A DNA stretch of 64,000 bases from Sphingobacteriales bacterium (GTDB lineage Bacteria > Bacteroidota > Bacteroidia > Chitinophagales > Chitinophagaceae), in NCBI GenBank assembly GCA_004144185.1, contig SEFP01000002.1, forward strand, positions 186,001 to 250,000. Reading direction: 5' to 3'. The position numbers and the translations under genes were made by a program. The notes under the pieces are model-generated. The model made no database searches and was not told the origin of the DNA. It was given only the letters and a program-made list of their open reading frames with translations. This document shows positions 17,446 through 28,221 of the stretch, piece by piece; position 1 is the stretch's first letter, and each line of letters starts with the position of its first letter.

Positions 17446-20400
17446 ATGATCCGGAAGTTCCTTCTCCCTCTGTTATGTGTAGTTCTGTTTGCCGCTCCGG
17501 CCGCCCACGCCACGATCTACTATGTAGATGGCTCGAAGGCCAATAACAACGGCGACGGCAAATCTTGGGCCAATGCCAAGAAGGACGTTCAGGCCGCCAT
17601 CAATGCTACGACGCTCAACGGAGACGAAGTATGGGTAAAGGCCGGCACCTACCTGCCTACTCTGAATCCCGACGGTGGCCCGTCTTCCAGTACGGTCTCA
17701 CAGGACAAGGCATTTTACGTCGCCGTCTTTAATATCAAGCTCTACGGTGGCTTTCCCAATACGACCAGCCCGGCTTTCTCCGACCGTAACCCGGTTACCA
17801 ACGTAACCACCCTAAGCGGCGATCTGGATGGGCCGGGCGGAACAGCCGATGCATACCACGTGCTGGTAACAGACGGCCGGACGGCGGCCTGCGTGGTGGA
17901 TGGGTTCACCATTACCGGCGGTCGGGCAAATAATACCGGCATGACCTTTTTTTACTATAATGGGAATATCAATAACGGCGGAAGCTTTTATCAATACCGA
18001 GGCGGAGGCGTTTACAACAACGAGAGTAGCCCTACGATCAGTAATTGCGTTATTACCGGCAACAATGCACTCTATGATGGTGGTGGCATGCACAACGCAT
18101 ACGGTACACCTGCTTTAAGCAACTGTACGTTCAGCAATAACAATTCGGACCGCGGTGGTGGGATGAGCACCGTGAGCACAATAAGCTCCCAGGCGGCCGG
18201 CGGCCAAATGACGGTGAACAGCTGCATCTTCAGCAATAACACCGGCTCCGGGATAGATAACAATACAACGAACCTAACGCTCATCAATTGCAACTTTACA
18301 AACAACAGTTCCGGCAGCACAGTAATAAGTGGCGTGGGTGGAGGTGTGAGAAACTACTACGGTAATCTGACCGTCACGAACTGCACGTTCAGCAACAATA
18401 CGGTTACAGGTGGTTCTGCCGAAGGCGGTGCCATTGACAACAGTTCACAATACGGGCACAACTCCTTCGTGGCTATCTCAAATTGCACGTTCAGCACCAA
18501 CAGCTCTGCAAGCGTAGGAGGGGCTGTATCCCTGGGTTCAAATACGTTTTCCACAATCGACAGCAGCACCTTTACCGGGAACACGGCAGGCAATCTTGGC
18601 GGCGGTGTGTTTGCTAACGCAACCGCTTCGTATAATGGATATGTCGGGCCTTATTATGGGAGCTGCGTAACCAGCAACTGCACATTCAGCGGCAATTCCG
18701 CCAGTTCCGGCGGGGGCTTCTACTTTAGAGGATTCGATAATTTTTTCGCATTCGTGAACCTATCGCGCAGCAGTTTCAACGGCAACTCCGCTACGCAAAA
18801 CGGCGGTGGCCTGGCAGGCACAGTTGGCGACACATTAACGGTAGACAATTGCACGTTCAGCGGCAATACGGCTGGCAACAACGGCGGTGGGTTCTTCAGC
18901 GAGATCGGCAGTCCGACCATAAAGAGCTGCACATTTACAACTAACTCGGCAGGGCAGTCCGGTGGGGGCTTGTTCGAACTCAACAGTGCGCGCGTAACCA
19001 ACTGTATCCTGAGTGGTAATATGGCAGGCGTTGCTGCGGATAAGGATATCCGTTCCAGCCCTGAACCCGTCACTTATTCCCTGATCGGCCCCGGCAACAC
19101 CAACTATGTCGTCGGGGTGGGGATCACTACCGGCAGCCCGGCGTTTGTCAATTCGGCCAGTCCGGCAGGCCTGGACGGTATTTTCCGCACTGCCGACGAC
19201 GGGCTGCGCATTGGCTGTACCTCAGCCGCGCGCGACGCGGGCACTGCCACCACGCCCACTACCGACATTCTGGGCAACCCACGGGTTGGAACCCCCGATA
19301 TGGGCGCCTACGAAAATCCTGGCACTGGTTGCACGAATTTGATCCAGTACGTAGATGCTTCCATGCCGGCCAACGGTAACGGCTACAGCTGGGGCAGCGC
19401 CAAGCGCGACCTTCAGGAAGCGCTCGATTCGGTCGCGGCAGGTGGCGAAGTCTGGGTCAAGGCAGGCACCTACCTGCCCACCCGTGATCCGAATGGCAAT
19501 GCCACTCCCACCGATGCCCGCAACAAAACCTTTTTCCTGACCAGCAAAGACGTAAAAGTCTACGGCGGCTTTTCCGGAACTGAAACAACCCTCTCCCAGC
19601 GCAATGCAGCGACCAACCTCACGATTTTGAGTGGCGATCTTGACGGTGCCGCTGGTACGGCGGATGCTTATCACGTATTCCTCACCAATAACCGGACAGC
19701 CGCTACCGTGATCAGTGGATTCACCATCAGCGGCGGTCGCGCTACGGGTAGCAGCACAATCTCGGTTTCGGGTACCGCATTCGGCCAGGCCAGTGGCGGC
19801 GGCATTACCAACAGCGGCGGCAGTCCTATCATCGAAAACTGTATTGTTTCCAGCAACATCGGAACAGACTACGCCGGCGGGATGTTAAACGCCTCGTCCA
19901 GCCCAACAATCCGTACCTGTCTTTTTAGTGCCAATACAGGCGGGAAAGGCGGCGCCATCACCAACCTCGGCAGCAGCAATCCGGTTATCAGCAGCTCTAC
20001 CTTCAGTGCCAATACAGCCAGTGTGTACACCGGTGGTATTTACACGACCAATAGCAGCGGTGGCAGCATCACCAACACCATTCTGAGCGGCAACATCGGC
20101 GGTCCGCTTGGGCAGCAAAACCTCTACAAAGACGGTGCATCCGGAACCCTGACCGTCAGCTACACCTTTGTGGGTGATTATAATGCTACCGTAACAAATA
20201 ACTACACCGCGACCAACATCCTGACTGGCGATCCCTTTGTAGAAGCGGGTAATCCGGCAGGAGCAGACAACCGACTGGGCACCACAGATGATGGCCTACG
20301 CCTGAACTGCGCCTCCCCGGCCCGCGATGCCGGTACCGGCATCACGCCTGCTACCGATATACTAGGCAACAGCCGGGTAGGCACAATAGACATCGGAGCG

Positions 20401-23400
20401 TACGAATTTCAGGGTACAACCTGTCCTACCCGAATATATGTCAACGGCACCCGTCCGGACAATAGCGGGACGGGCGAAACCTGGGCCACCGCTAAGAAAA
20501 GCGTTCAGGCAGCGATCAATGAAGTATCTGCAGGTGGCGAAGTGTGGGTACAGTCAGGAACCTATCTGCCGACCCAAGACCCGAGCGGCAATCCCACACC
20601 GGTCGATGCCCGCGATAAGACTTTTTATCTCACCACAAAAGACGTGAAACTCTACGGTGGTTTTGCCGGCACGGAAATGACCCTTTCCCAGCGCATATCC
20701 GGGGCGAACACCACCATACTAAGCGGTGATCTAGACGGTACTGCTGGGGTCAATGACGCTTACCACGTATTAATAACCAGTGGGCGCACAGTGGCCTGCA
20801 TAGTCGATAGGTTCACCATTACCGGTGGGCGGGCCAATGGCAACGGCACACTTTCAGCCTCAGGTACTGCATTTGACCGCACAAAAGCCGGCGGGATGTA
20901 TAATATCAATGACAGTCTTACAATAACCAGTTGCATCTTCGGCAGCAATACAGCCATCGGCGATGGCGGTGGTATGTATAATAAGAGTGCAAATCCTCGT
21001 ATAGCCAGTTGCACTTACAGTACTAATTTAGCCGGCGCGGGCGGCGCCATATACAACTCGTTGGCTAATCCGACAATCGATGGATGCACGTTCGCCAACA
21101 ACACCGCTACGCAAAGCGGCGGCGGTCTTTACAACTACAGCAGCAGTCCGCAGCTGGACAGTTGCTCCTTCACAGCCAACGCTGCGGCTACCAACGGCGG
21201 CGGAATATATACGGGTATCGGAAGCCCTATAGTGCGAAAAAGCGTTTTTAGGGCCAATACTGCCACCGGATCCGGCGGCGGGATGTACGACTCTTCTGCC
21301 AGTCCGGCGATAATTACCTGTGTATTCAATGCTAATACAGCCGGCGGTAACGGCGGTGGAATCCACAATAATAACAGCAACCTGACGATCACTAACTGCA
21401 TCTTCGCCACGAATACCGCTAACCAAAACGGCGGCGCGCTCTCCAACATCAACAACAGTAACGGGTCAGTATCCAGCACCACTTTTGGTACCAATACAGC
21501 AACCCAAAACGGCGGCGGTATCTACAGCGATGCCACCAGCGGCGGAACCCTTACGAACGCTATTCTGAGCGGGAACACCGGTGGTCCCGCCAACCGGCAG
21601 AATATTTACAAAGATGCCGGTTCCGGAACGCTTACTCTCAGCTACACCCTTGTGGGTGATTACAGTTCCACCGCAACGAACAACTACACCGGGTCCAATA
21701 TCCTAACCGGCGATCCCTTCGTGGACGGAAGCAACCCGACCGGAGCAGACACCCGATTGGGCACGGCCGATGACGGCCTGCGCCTTAATTGTGCTTCTGT
21801 AGCCCGTGATGCCGGAACCGGCACCACGCCTACTACCGACATTCTGGGCAATGGCCGCATCGGTACTATTGATATTGGTGCCTATGAATTCCAGGGTACT
21901 ACCTGCCCTACACAGCTTTACGTAAACAGCGCACGGCCGGACAATAGCGGCACCGGCACCAACTGGGCTAACGCCAAGCGCGACCTGCAGGCCGCAATTA
22001 ACGAAGTAGCGTCTGGTGGTTCGGTCTGGGTGCAGGCCGGAACGTACCTGCCCACGCTGGACCCAACCGGCAATCCCACACCGGCCGATGCCCGCGATAA
22101 AACCTTTTATCTGTTGGGTAAAGACGTAAAACTTTACGGCGGCTTTTCCGGAAATGAGACCCAGCTAGTCAATCGCAACGTGGCCAACAATGTCACAATC
22201 CTGAGCGGTGATCTGGATGGGACCAATGGTACAGCCGATGCCTACCACGTACTAATCGCCAGTGGTCGCACAGATGCGACTACAGTAGATGGATTTACCA
22301 TCCGGGGCGGTCGGGCTACCGGCAGCGGCACAGCTACGTTCTCCGGTACCGCATTTGACCGTTCTAAAGCCGGAGGGATGTATAATCTCAATGGTAAGCC
22401 TTCTGTAGCCGGTTGTACGTTCACAGCAAACACCGCTACGGGCGCTGGTGGCGGTATCTACACCAAGAACGGCACCCCTGCATTCGGCAACTGCATCGTT
22501 ATCAACAATGCTGCCGGTTCGGGCGGCGGAATGTATATCTCTACTACTACGTCAACGCTGACCAGCTGTATGTTCAGCAACAACACTGCTACCCAAAACG
22601 GCGGCGGCATCTACAACGATACCAGCACCACCACAGTCACCACCTGCACCTTTAGTAATAATAACGCGACACTGGGTGGTGGTGTCTACAATACGTTCAG
22701 CAATGCGATCATCAGCAGTGCTACGTTTGGCAGCAATACCGCAACGACCAGCGGGGGCGGGATCTATAACCTCAGCAGTAATCCATCTATAACAGGTTCC
22801 AACTTCAACACGAACACTGCAACAATCAGTGGTGGTGGGATTTACAATCTCAACAGCAGCCCGTCTGTCACAGGTTCCAATTTTAGCGCCAATACCGCAA
22901 CCGTCTCCGGCGGTGGCACCTATAACGAAGGCGGCAATCTGACTTTCACCCGGTGTACGTTCAGCGGTAATACCACCAGCGGCAATGGCGGCGGCATCTA
23001 CAACCTAGCCACCAGCCCCACTACCAGCAACTGTTCCTTCAACGCCAACACCGCTACCCAAAACGGCGGCGCCATGTACAACAACACCGGCGCGAACCCG
23101 GCGATAACCAATTGCACCTTCAGCAACAATGCCGGGCTGAACGGCGGCGGGATGTATAACGCATCGGCCAGTCCGGTCATCAGCAGTTCCACATTCAGCG
23201 CCAATACTGCTACCCAGAACGGTGGCAGTATCTACAGTGATGCAACCAGCGGCGGCAATATCGTCAATACGATTCTGAGTGGCAGCACCGGCACCTCTGC
23301 TAACCGGCAGAATCTCTACAAAGACGCCGGCTCCGGAACCCTCACCGTCAGTTATTCCGTTGTGAGCGACTACAGCGCAGGGGCAGCCAACAATTATACC

Positions 23401-26055
23401 GCTTCCAACATCGCGGCCGGTGACGCACAGTTTGTTAATGCCGCCAGTCCGGCAGGTGCAGACGGTCTGTTTCGCACCGCAGATGATGGCCTGCGCCTGA
23501 ACTGCGCTTCGCCGGCCCGCAACATGGGGGTCGGCAGCACCCCTGCCACCGACATCCTCGGCAACAGCCGGGTTGGGTTCATCGACATCGGGGCCTATGA
23601 GAACCCGGGTACAGGCTGCCCGAAAACCTTGTATGTAGACGGCACCAAAACCAATAACAACGGCAGCGGTCTGGACTGGGCCAATGCCAAAAAAGACCTG
23701 CAGGAAGCCATCAATGCGGCTATAGCCGGGGATGAGATCTGGATCAAGGGCGGTACCTACTTACCGACGCGGGACCCGAATGGCAGTGCCACACCTACCG
23801 ATCCCCGCGACAAAGCTTTTTACCTGATAGGCAAAGACGTAAAGCTCTATGGTGGCTTTGCCGGCACGGAGACGTTTCTTTCCCAGCGCAACACCACGAC
23901 CAATGTAACCACGCTGAGTGGCGATCTGGACGGTACAGGGGGCACCAACGATGCCTACCACGTGATGCTTACCAGAAACCTGACGGCTACCAGTGTGATG
24001 GATGGATTTACCATCAGCGGAGGCCGGGCAAACAATACGGTTAGTGTTGTATTTTCCGGGATTACGTTCCAGCGTAATCATGGCGGCGGGATCTACAATA
24101 CCGGGAGCAGTCCCATTATTCGCAATTGTGTTATCAGCAGCAACATCGCCGTTGGCGATGGCGGCGGGATGTACAATCTAAGTTCCTCCAGTCCACAGAT
24201 AAGCAATTGCACCTTCAGTAGCAATACCGCAGGCATCCGGGGGGGCGGACTACTCAACACCGGCGGAAGCCCTGCCGTATCTGGTAGCTTTTTCACCGGT
24301 AACACATCCGGCCTGAACGGCGGTGGTCTTGCCAACGTCAGCAGCAGCACCGTTTCCGTAAGTCGGTGTAGTTTCAATGCCAACAGCGCCGGTCAGAATG
24401 GCGGCGGACTTTCCAACGGTGCAAACAGCACGCTGAGCATCAGCAACTGCGTCTTCAGTGTCAACACCGCCAACAATAACGGGGGCGGACTGGCCAACGT
24501 GAATTCCGGCATCCTCACCCTGAGCAACTGCACGTTCAGTGGTAACGCTGCCGATACGGCCGGCGGTGGGATGTTCAACAGTAACAACAGCCGTGGCACC
24601 GTTACAAACTGTATCCTGAGCGGCAACACGGGCGGCCCCCTCTACCGGCAGAACCTTTTTAAAGATACCGGAAGCACAACCCTGACGGTCCGCTATTCGA
24701 TCATCAATGATTACAGCGATACGGCTACCAACAATTATACGGCTGATACAGGTCTTATTGCTGCAGATCCACTGTTCGTAAATCCTAGCAACCCATCCGG
24801 GGCTGATGGCATCCTGGGAACGGCCGATGATGGACTGACGCTGCAATCCTGTAGTCCCGCCCTCAACGCGGGCACCACGCCTGCTTCAGCACTGCCTCAG
24901 GACCTGCTCAACAAGGACCGGGTCGGAGCCTACGATCTCGGCGCATACGAATACCAGTCGGCACCGACCGCACCCGTATTGGCCGGCATCACCACTACTA
25001 CAAACCGCATGCAGTACCGGGGTGGCGTGACCGTATTCGGTGACTGCAGTAATACCATTGGGATGCTGCGCTCCGCAGGTGCCAAGCCGGTGAACGGTAC
25101 CGTCGCTGCAACCGCTTACGTGCAGAGCACTACCCTGCTGCAGGGACTCACCCCATTCGTGCGCCGACACTACGACCTTACCCCCGCTACCGGGGCTGAC
25201 ACCGCCACCGCGCTGGTCACCCTCTACTTCAACCAGGCCGACTTCGATGACTACAACACCAATCGGGGCAACCAGTCCCTGCTGCCCGTTGATGCCACCG
25301 ATGCCGCCGGATACAAATCCAACCTGCGCATCACCCAAGAACACGGCACCTCCACCACCGGACTGCCCGGCTCCTACAGCGGCTGGAGTGGAACCGGACC
25401 TGCTACGGTCACCATCACCCCCCAATCCGTAACCTGGAATGCACCGGCGGCACGCTGGGAAGTCACCGTACCGATCACCGGCTTTTCCGGATTCTTTGCC
25501 AACACGACCCCGTCCACTTCCCTTCCGGTTACTCTGGTTTCCTTTAATGCCAGACCGATCACGGCTTCAAGCAACCGGCTGGAGTGGACCACCGCTTCCG
25601 AAGAAGCCGGCACCCAGTTTACAGCGGAGCGCAGCGGCGATGCCAAGACCTTTACCACGCTTGCGATTGTTACCGGCCGTGGCTTTGCTACCGGCAGCGA
25701 CTACCAGCTCGAAGACCAGATGCCACTGGAAGGCGACAACTACTACCGGCTGAAAGTCCAAGCCCCGACCGGAGCCACCCGCTACAGTCAGACCGTACGG
25801 ATCCAACGGGGCAGCCAGCCAACAGTAGTCGCAGGCGTTACGGTGTATCCAAACCCGGCTCAGGACTGGGTGACGATCCAGTGCACGGATGAAGCGCTGC
25901 TGGGTACCACGGCTGTCGTAGTCGACCTGAACGGCCGGACCATGCAGGAGCTGGTACTAACGCGGGACGCGCGGATGGATATCCGATCGTGGGCAGCAGG
26001 CGTATATGTGCTGCGGCTGCCATCGGGCCATTCCATCCGGATCATCAAACAGTAA
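17446..26055 (+). CDS. Giant five-module right-handed beta-helix protein with T9SS type A sorting domain
   Basis: A 2,869-residue secreted protein. The signal peptide (MIRKFLLPLLCVVLF, cleaved after AHA) fixes the start; an ATG 63 bases upstream is in frame but lies before it. Five homologous modules begin near nucleotides 17518, 19346, 20434, 21916 and 23626. Each opens with YVDG/YVN...W..AK.D.Q.AI, passes WVKAGTYLPT and VYGGF, then a beta-helix of short NCTFSxNTAxxxGGG rungs, and closes with a DILGN.RVGT.D.GAYE motif. This is the choice-of-anchor/parallel beta-helix architecture common in Bacteroidota surface proteins. After nucleotide 24950 come a non-helical domain and a C-terminal type A sorting domain (YPNP, DLNGR, AAGVYVLRL), which directs T9SS secretion and surface attachment. 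The rungs differ in number between modules. It is probably an adhesin or matrix protein; the ligand is unknown. Confidence 0.9.
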   Translation: MIRKFLLPLLCVVLFAAPAAHATIYYVDGSKANNNGDGKSWANAKKDVQAAINATTLNGDEVWVKAGTYLPTLNPDGGPSSSTVSQDKAFYVAVFNIKLYGGFPNTTSPAFSDRNPVTNVTTLSGDLDGPGGTADAYHVLVTDGRTAACVVDGFTITGGRANNTGMTFFYYNGNINNGGSFYQYRGGGVYNNESSPTISNCVITGNNALYDGGGMHNAYGTPALSNCTFSNNNSDRGGGMSTVSTISSQAAGGQMTVNSCIFSNNTGSGIDNNTTNLTLINCNFTNNSSGSTVISGVGGGVRNYYGNLTVTNCTFSNNTVTGGSAEGGAIDNSSQYGHNSFVAISNCTFSTNSSASVGGAVSLGSNTFSTIDSSTFTGNTAGNLGGGVFANATASYNGYVGPYYGSCVTSNCTFSGNSASSGGGFYFRGFDNFFAFVNLSRSSFNGNSATQNGGGLAGTVGDTLTVDNCTFSGNTAGNNGGGFFSEIGSPTIKSCTFTTNSAGQSGGGLFELNSARVTNCILSGNMAGVAADKDIRSSPEPVTYSLIGPGNTNYVVGVGITTGSPAFVNSASPAGLDGIFRTADDGLRIGCTSAARDAGTATTPTTDILGNPRVGTPDMGAYENPGTGCTNLIQYVDASMPANGNGYSWGSAKRDLQEALDSVAAGGEVWVKAGTYLPTRDPNGNATPTDARNKTFFLTSKDVKVYGGFSGTETTLSQRNAATNLTILSGDLDGAAGTADAYHVFLTNNRTAATVISGFTISGGRATGSSTISVSGTAFGQASGGGITNSGGSPIIENCIVSSNIGTDYAGGMLNASSSPTIRTCLFSANTGGKGGAITNLGSSNPVISSSTFSANTASVYTGGIYTTNSSGGSITNTILSGNIGGPLGQQNLYKDGASGTLTVSYTFVGDYNATVTNNYTATNILTGDPFVEAGNPAGADNRLGTTDDGLRLNCASPARDAGTGITPATDILGNSRVGTIDIGAYEFQGTTCPTRIYVNGTRPDNSGTGETWATAKKSVQAAINEVSAGGEVWVQSGTYLPTQDPSGNPTPVDARDKTFYLTTKDVKLYGGFAGTEMTLSQRISGANTTILSGDLDGTAGVNDAYHVLITSGRTVACIVDRFTITGGRANGNGTLSASGTAFDRTKAGGMYNINDSLTITSCIFGSNTAIGDGGGMYNKSANPRIASCTYSTNLAGAGGAIYNSLANPTIDGCTFANNTATQSGGGLYNYSSSPQLDSCSFTANAAATNGGGIYTGIGSPIVRKSVFRANTATGSGGGMYDSSASPAIITCVFNANTAGGNGGGIHNNNSNLTITNCIFATNTANQNGGALSNINNSNGSVSSTTFGTNTATQNGGGIYSDATSGGTLTNAILSGNTGGPANRQNIYKDAGSGTLTLSYTLVGDYSSTATNNYTGSNILTGDPFVDGSNPTGADTRLGTADDGLRLNCASVARDAGTGTTPTTDILGNGRIGTIDIGAYEFQGTTCPTQLYVNSARPDNSGTGTNWANAKRDLQAAINEVASGGSVWVQAGTYLPTLDPTGNPTPADARDKTFYLLGKDVKLYGGFSGNETQLVNRNVANNVTILSGDLDGTNGTADAYHVLIASGRTDATTVDGFTIRGGRATGSGTATFSGTAFDRSKAGGMYNLNGKPSVAGCTFTANTATGAGGGIYTKNGTPAFGNCIVINNAAGSGGGMYISTTTSTLTSCMFSNNTATQNGGGIYNDTSTTTVTTCTFSNNNATLGGGVYNTFSNAIISSATFGSNTATTSGGGIYNLSSNPSITGSNFNTNTATISGGGIYNLNSSPSVTGSNFSANTATVSGGGTYNEGGNLTFTRCTFSGNTTSGNGGGIYNLATSPTTSNCSFNANTATQNGGAMYNNTGANPAITNCTFSNNAGLNGGGMYNASASPVISSSTFSANTATQNGGSIYSDATSGGNIVNTILSGSTGTSANRQNLYKDAGSGTLTVSYSVVSDYSAGAANNYTASNIAAGDAQFVNAASPAGADGLFRTADDGLRLNCASPARNMGVGSTPATDILGNSRVGFIDIGAYENPGTGCPKTLYVDGTKTNNNGSGLDWANAKKDLQEAINAAIAGDEIWIKGGTYLPTRDPNGSATPTDPRDKAFYLIGKDVKLYGGFAGTETFLSQRNTTTNVTTLSGDLDGTGGTNDAYHVMLTRNLTATSVMDGFTISGGRANNTVSVVFSGITFQRNHGGGIYNTGSSPIIRNCVISSNIAVGDGGGMYNLSSSSPQISNCTFSSNTAGIRGGGLLNTGGSPAVSGSFFTGNTSGLNGGGLANVSSSTVSVSRCSFNANSAGQNGGGLSNGANSTLSISNCVFSVNTANNNGGGLANVNSGILTLSNCTFSGNAADTAGGGMFNSNNSRGTVTNCILSGNTGGPLYRQNLFKDTGSTTLTVRYSIINDYSDTATNNYTADTGLIAADPLFVNPSNPSGADGILGTADDGLTLQSCSPALNAGTTPASALPQDLLNKDRVGAYDLGAYEYQSAPTAPVLAGITTTTNRMQYRGGVTVFGDCSNTIGMLRSAGAKPVNGTVAATAYVQSTTLLQGLTPFVRRHYDLTPATGADTATALVTLYFNQADFDDYNTNRGNQSLLPVDATDAAGYKSNLRITQEHGTSTTGLPGSYSGWSGTGPATVTITPQSVTWNAPAARWEVTVPITGFSGFFANTTPSTSLPVTLVSFNARPITASSNRLEWTTASEEAGTQFTAERSGDAKTFTTLAIVTGRGFATGSDYQLEDQMPLEGDNYYRLKVQAPTGATRYSQTVRIQRGSQPTVVAGVTVYPNPAQDWVTIQCTDEALLGTTAVVVDLNGRTMQELVLTRDARMDIRSWAAGVYVLRLPSGHSIRIIKQ
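19336..24960 (+). repeat. Four further copies of the 1.1-1.8 kb beta-helix module
   Basis: Modules 2-5 of the giant gene are diverged direct repeats of module 1. Their opening ...AK.DLQ.AI segments and closing GAYE segments align clearly, and the spacing ranges from 1.09 to 1.71 kb. Such in-gene repeats can change copy number by homologous recombination. Confidence 0.8.
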
Positions 26056-26097
26056 CCAAGATTCCGGCACAATAGTCACCAGATTCCCCACAGCGAT

Positions 26098-26165
26098 GTC
26101 CCGTCGAACAAACTACCCCCCCACGTCCAGCTTCGTGCGTGAATAGCTGTTTCGTTCGACGGGAC
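26098..26165. repeat. 12-bp perfect inverted repeat after the beta-helix gene
   Basis: GTCCCGTCGAAC (26098-26109) pairs exactly with GTTCGACGGGAC (26154-26165) across 44 bases. It lacks a T tract, so it may be a weak terminator, an mRNA-end stabiliser, or a protein site. Two overlapping copies of the CCGGAAC pattern, one a full TTCCGGAA (26197-26204), follow it. Confidence 0.7.
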
Positions 26166-26248
26166 GTCGCCTTTAGAAGCAGTATTGTCCGGAACGTTCC
26201 GGAATTTGACAACATAGCAGCTATATTCAATACCCGAATTACCTTCTT

Positions 26249-28219
26249 ATGCAGTTTTTTATGGCCATCGCTTCTACCCTGCGATGGCACCGGATGTTTT
26301 GGCTGACCGTCTTTTTGCTGGACCTCTCACTGCCTGGATCGGCGCAATACAGCGCATCCTTTGACAGCGTGTACCGTGCAGCTGAGAATCAACCTGACGC
26401 TCCCACAAGACTGCTCCGGCTGAAACCGCTGGTGAACCAAGCGTATGAGGGGACTCCTTTCCAGACCCTTTCGTTTGGAACGGCATTGCTTCAGGCAGCG
26501 ACCGAAGCAGCCAGTGATACGGACCGCTATCAGGCGCATATCGTATTGAGTACCGGTTACGAACGCAACCACAACTTCAGCCAGGCCGTCCGTCATGGCT
26601 TACAGGCAATCGAACTGGCCAAGCAGCATCAGGATTATATACGCCAGATCCGGGCCTTGCAAATACTCGCGTTTACCTATAGTTCTATGGGTTTATCCGG
26701 CAACGATCCGGCCGATCAACAAAATGCGCTGTTGCAGTGTGAGCAGGCGTTGCAGCTGGTCAATCAACACCACGTTGAGGCAGAGCGGTCGTATACACTC
26801 GCTACCACAGCCGATGTACACGCCATGTTTAAGCAGTATGATACCGCCATTGTGCTGTATCATCAGGCGATTACAGCCCATCAGGCCCAGCAACAGCCGA
26901 TCCCGGCCGGATGGTATATGAATCTGGGAAACACCCTGGATCTCAACAAAGACTTTACCGGTTCGCTTGCAGCCTACCAAACGGCCGATAGCCTCAACCG
27001 GGTCCAGCAGGATAACAGTGATTTTTACCGGTTGAAGATTGCGTCCAACCGGGCTATCCTGTATCAGCATATGGGACGGATTCTGGAAAGCGAGCGCCTG
27101 GCACTGGATGTACTGACTGAAGCGCGGCAGATTGGCGCCACCGACATCCAGGCAGATCTGTTTGATCACCTTAAAAAACTGTATCAGGAAGAAGGTCGCT
27201 TTCCGGAAGCCCTCCGATTCAGCGATTCCCTGGCGGCACTGAAGGAACGGACCCTGAATGCAACTAAAACCAATCAGATTGCAGAAATGCAGGCCCGTTA
27301 CGATGCAGGAGTTAAAGATCAGCAGATTCAGACCCAGCAACAAACCATCCGGAGCAGCAAGCGGCAACGCCTGGGCCTCTGGGCAGGGGTGATTCTACTG
27401 GTAGGCGTCGGAAGTGCAGCGATTGCCGGCCTGCGGCGCAGTCAGCAACTCAACCGGAAAATCAATGCCCAGCAGCAGTTGCTGCTGGCGCAGAAAAACG
27501 ATCTACAGCGGATGAATGAAACTAAAGACCGGCTGTTCAGCCTCATTGGTCATGACATGCGTATGCCGTTGAATTCGCTGATGGCCTATGCGACGCTGCT
27601 GGATCAGCAGGATGATTTGCCACCGGAGAAAGCCCGGAAATACAACGCAAATCTGCGCCAGTCATTGGGAGCGACAACGGTTTTGCTGGAAAACCTGCTT
27701 CATTTTGCCAAAACGCAGATGCAGGCCATGCCTTACCGACCGAAGCGGATGTATCTGGATACGGTTGTCGAACGAACGCTTACGCTTCTCCGTCCGGCCA
27801 TGGATCAGAAAGCCCTTCAGTTCCGGACGGTCTATGGTGTGGAGACCGCCGCCTTTGCCGATGAGGATATGGTTGAAGTGATTCTGCGCAACCTGCTCAG
27901 CAACGCCATTAAATTTTCGCATACGGGAGGTACTGTTGCGCTTACCATAGCGCTTCGGGATGCAACGGCCATCAGCTGTACCATTCAGGATCAGGGCACT
28001 GGTATGTCTCCGGAACTCACGGCGCTATGGAATGCCCCTTCTGTACCTACACCGGTACGCAGCCGGCCGGGCACCCAGCAGGAAAAGGGAGCCGGCCTGG
28101 GCCTGATGTTGATTAAAACATTTACGACGGTGCTGGGTAGCCAGTTGGCTGTGACCAGTAAGGAAGGCACCGGCTCAGTATTTTCACTGACTCTTCCGCG
28201 GGATCCATTTGCCCGCTAA
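26249..28219 (+). CDS. TPR-containing membrane histidine kinase
   Basis: A 656-residue sensor kinase. After a signal or anchor segment (residues about 13-31), a periplasmic alpha-helical region carries TPR-like repeats to about residue 365, then a transmembrane helix (about 375-394), a coiled linker, the H-box LIGHDMRMPLNSL with the phosphoacceptor His near residue 435, and an HATPase domain. That domain has the N-box RNLLSNAIKFS (about 548), a G1-box QDQGTGMS and a G2-box GAGLGL. All catalytic motifs are intact. Bacteroidota kinases of this type usually act with a LytTR or LuxR regulator; a LytTR regulator gene converges on it, with stop codons 2 bases apart. It could be a stress or nutrient sensor; the signal is unknown. 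Confidence 0.9.
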   Translation: MQFFMAIASTLRWHRMFWLTVFLLDLSLPGSAQYSASFDSVYRAAENQPDAPTRLLRLKPLVNQAYEGTPFQTLSFGTALLQAATEAASDTDRYQAHIVLSTGYERNHNFSQAVRHGLQAIELAKQHQDYIRQIRALQILAFTYSSMGLSGNDPADQQNALLQCEQALQLVNQHHVEAERSYTLATTADVHAMFKQYDTAIVLYHQAITAHQAQQQPIPAGWYMNLGNTLDLNKDFTGSLAAYQTADSLNRVQQDNSDFYRLKIASNRAILYQHMGRILESERLALDVLTEARQIGATDIQADLFDHLKKLYQEEGRFPEALRFSDSLAALKERTLNATKTNQIAEMQARYDAGVKDQQIQTQQQTIRSSKRQRLGLWAGVILLVGVGSAAIAGLRRSQQLNRKINAQQQLLLAQKNDLQRMNETKDRLFSLIGHDMRMPLNSLMAYATLLDQQDDLPPEKARKYNANLRQSLGATTVLLENLLHFAKTQMQAMPYRPKRMYLDTVVERTLTLLRPAMDQKALQFRTVYGVETAAFADEDMVEVILRNLLSNAIKFSHTGGTVALTIALRDATAISCTIQDQGTGMSPELTALWNAPSVPTPVRSRPGTQQEKGAGLGLMLIKTFTTVLGSQLAVTSKEGTGSVFSLTLPRDPFAR

Positions 28220-28221
28220 GG

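Noticed and set aside
19222-24846. Several 100-200 codon frames antisense to the beta-helix gene
   Set aside because: They arise from the repetitive Gly/Asn/Thr codons of the sense gene and contain no independent features.
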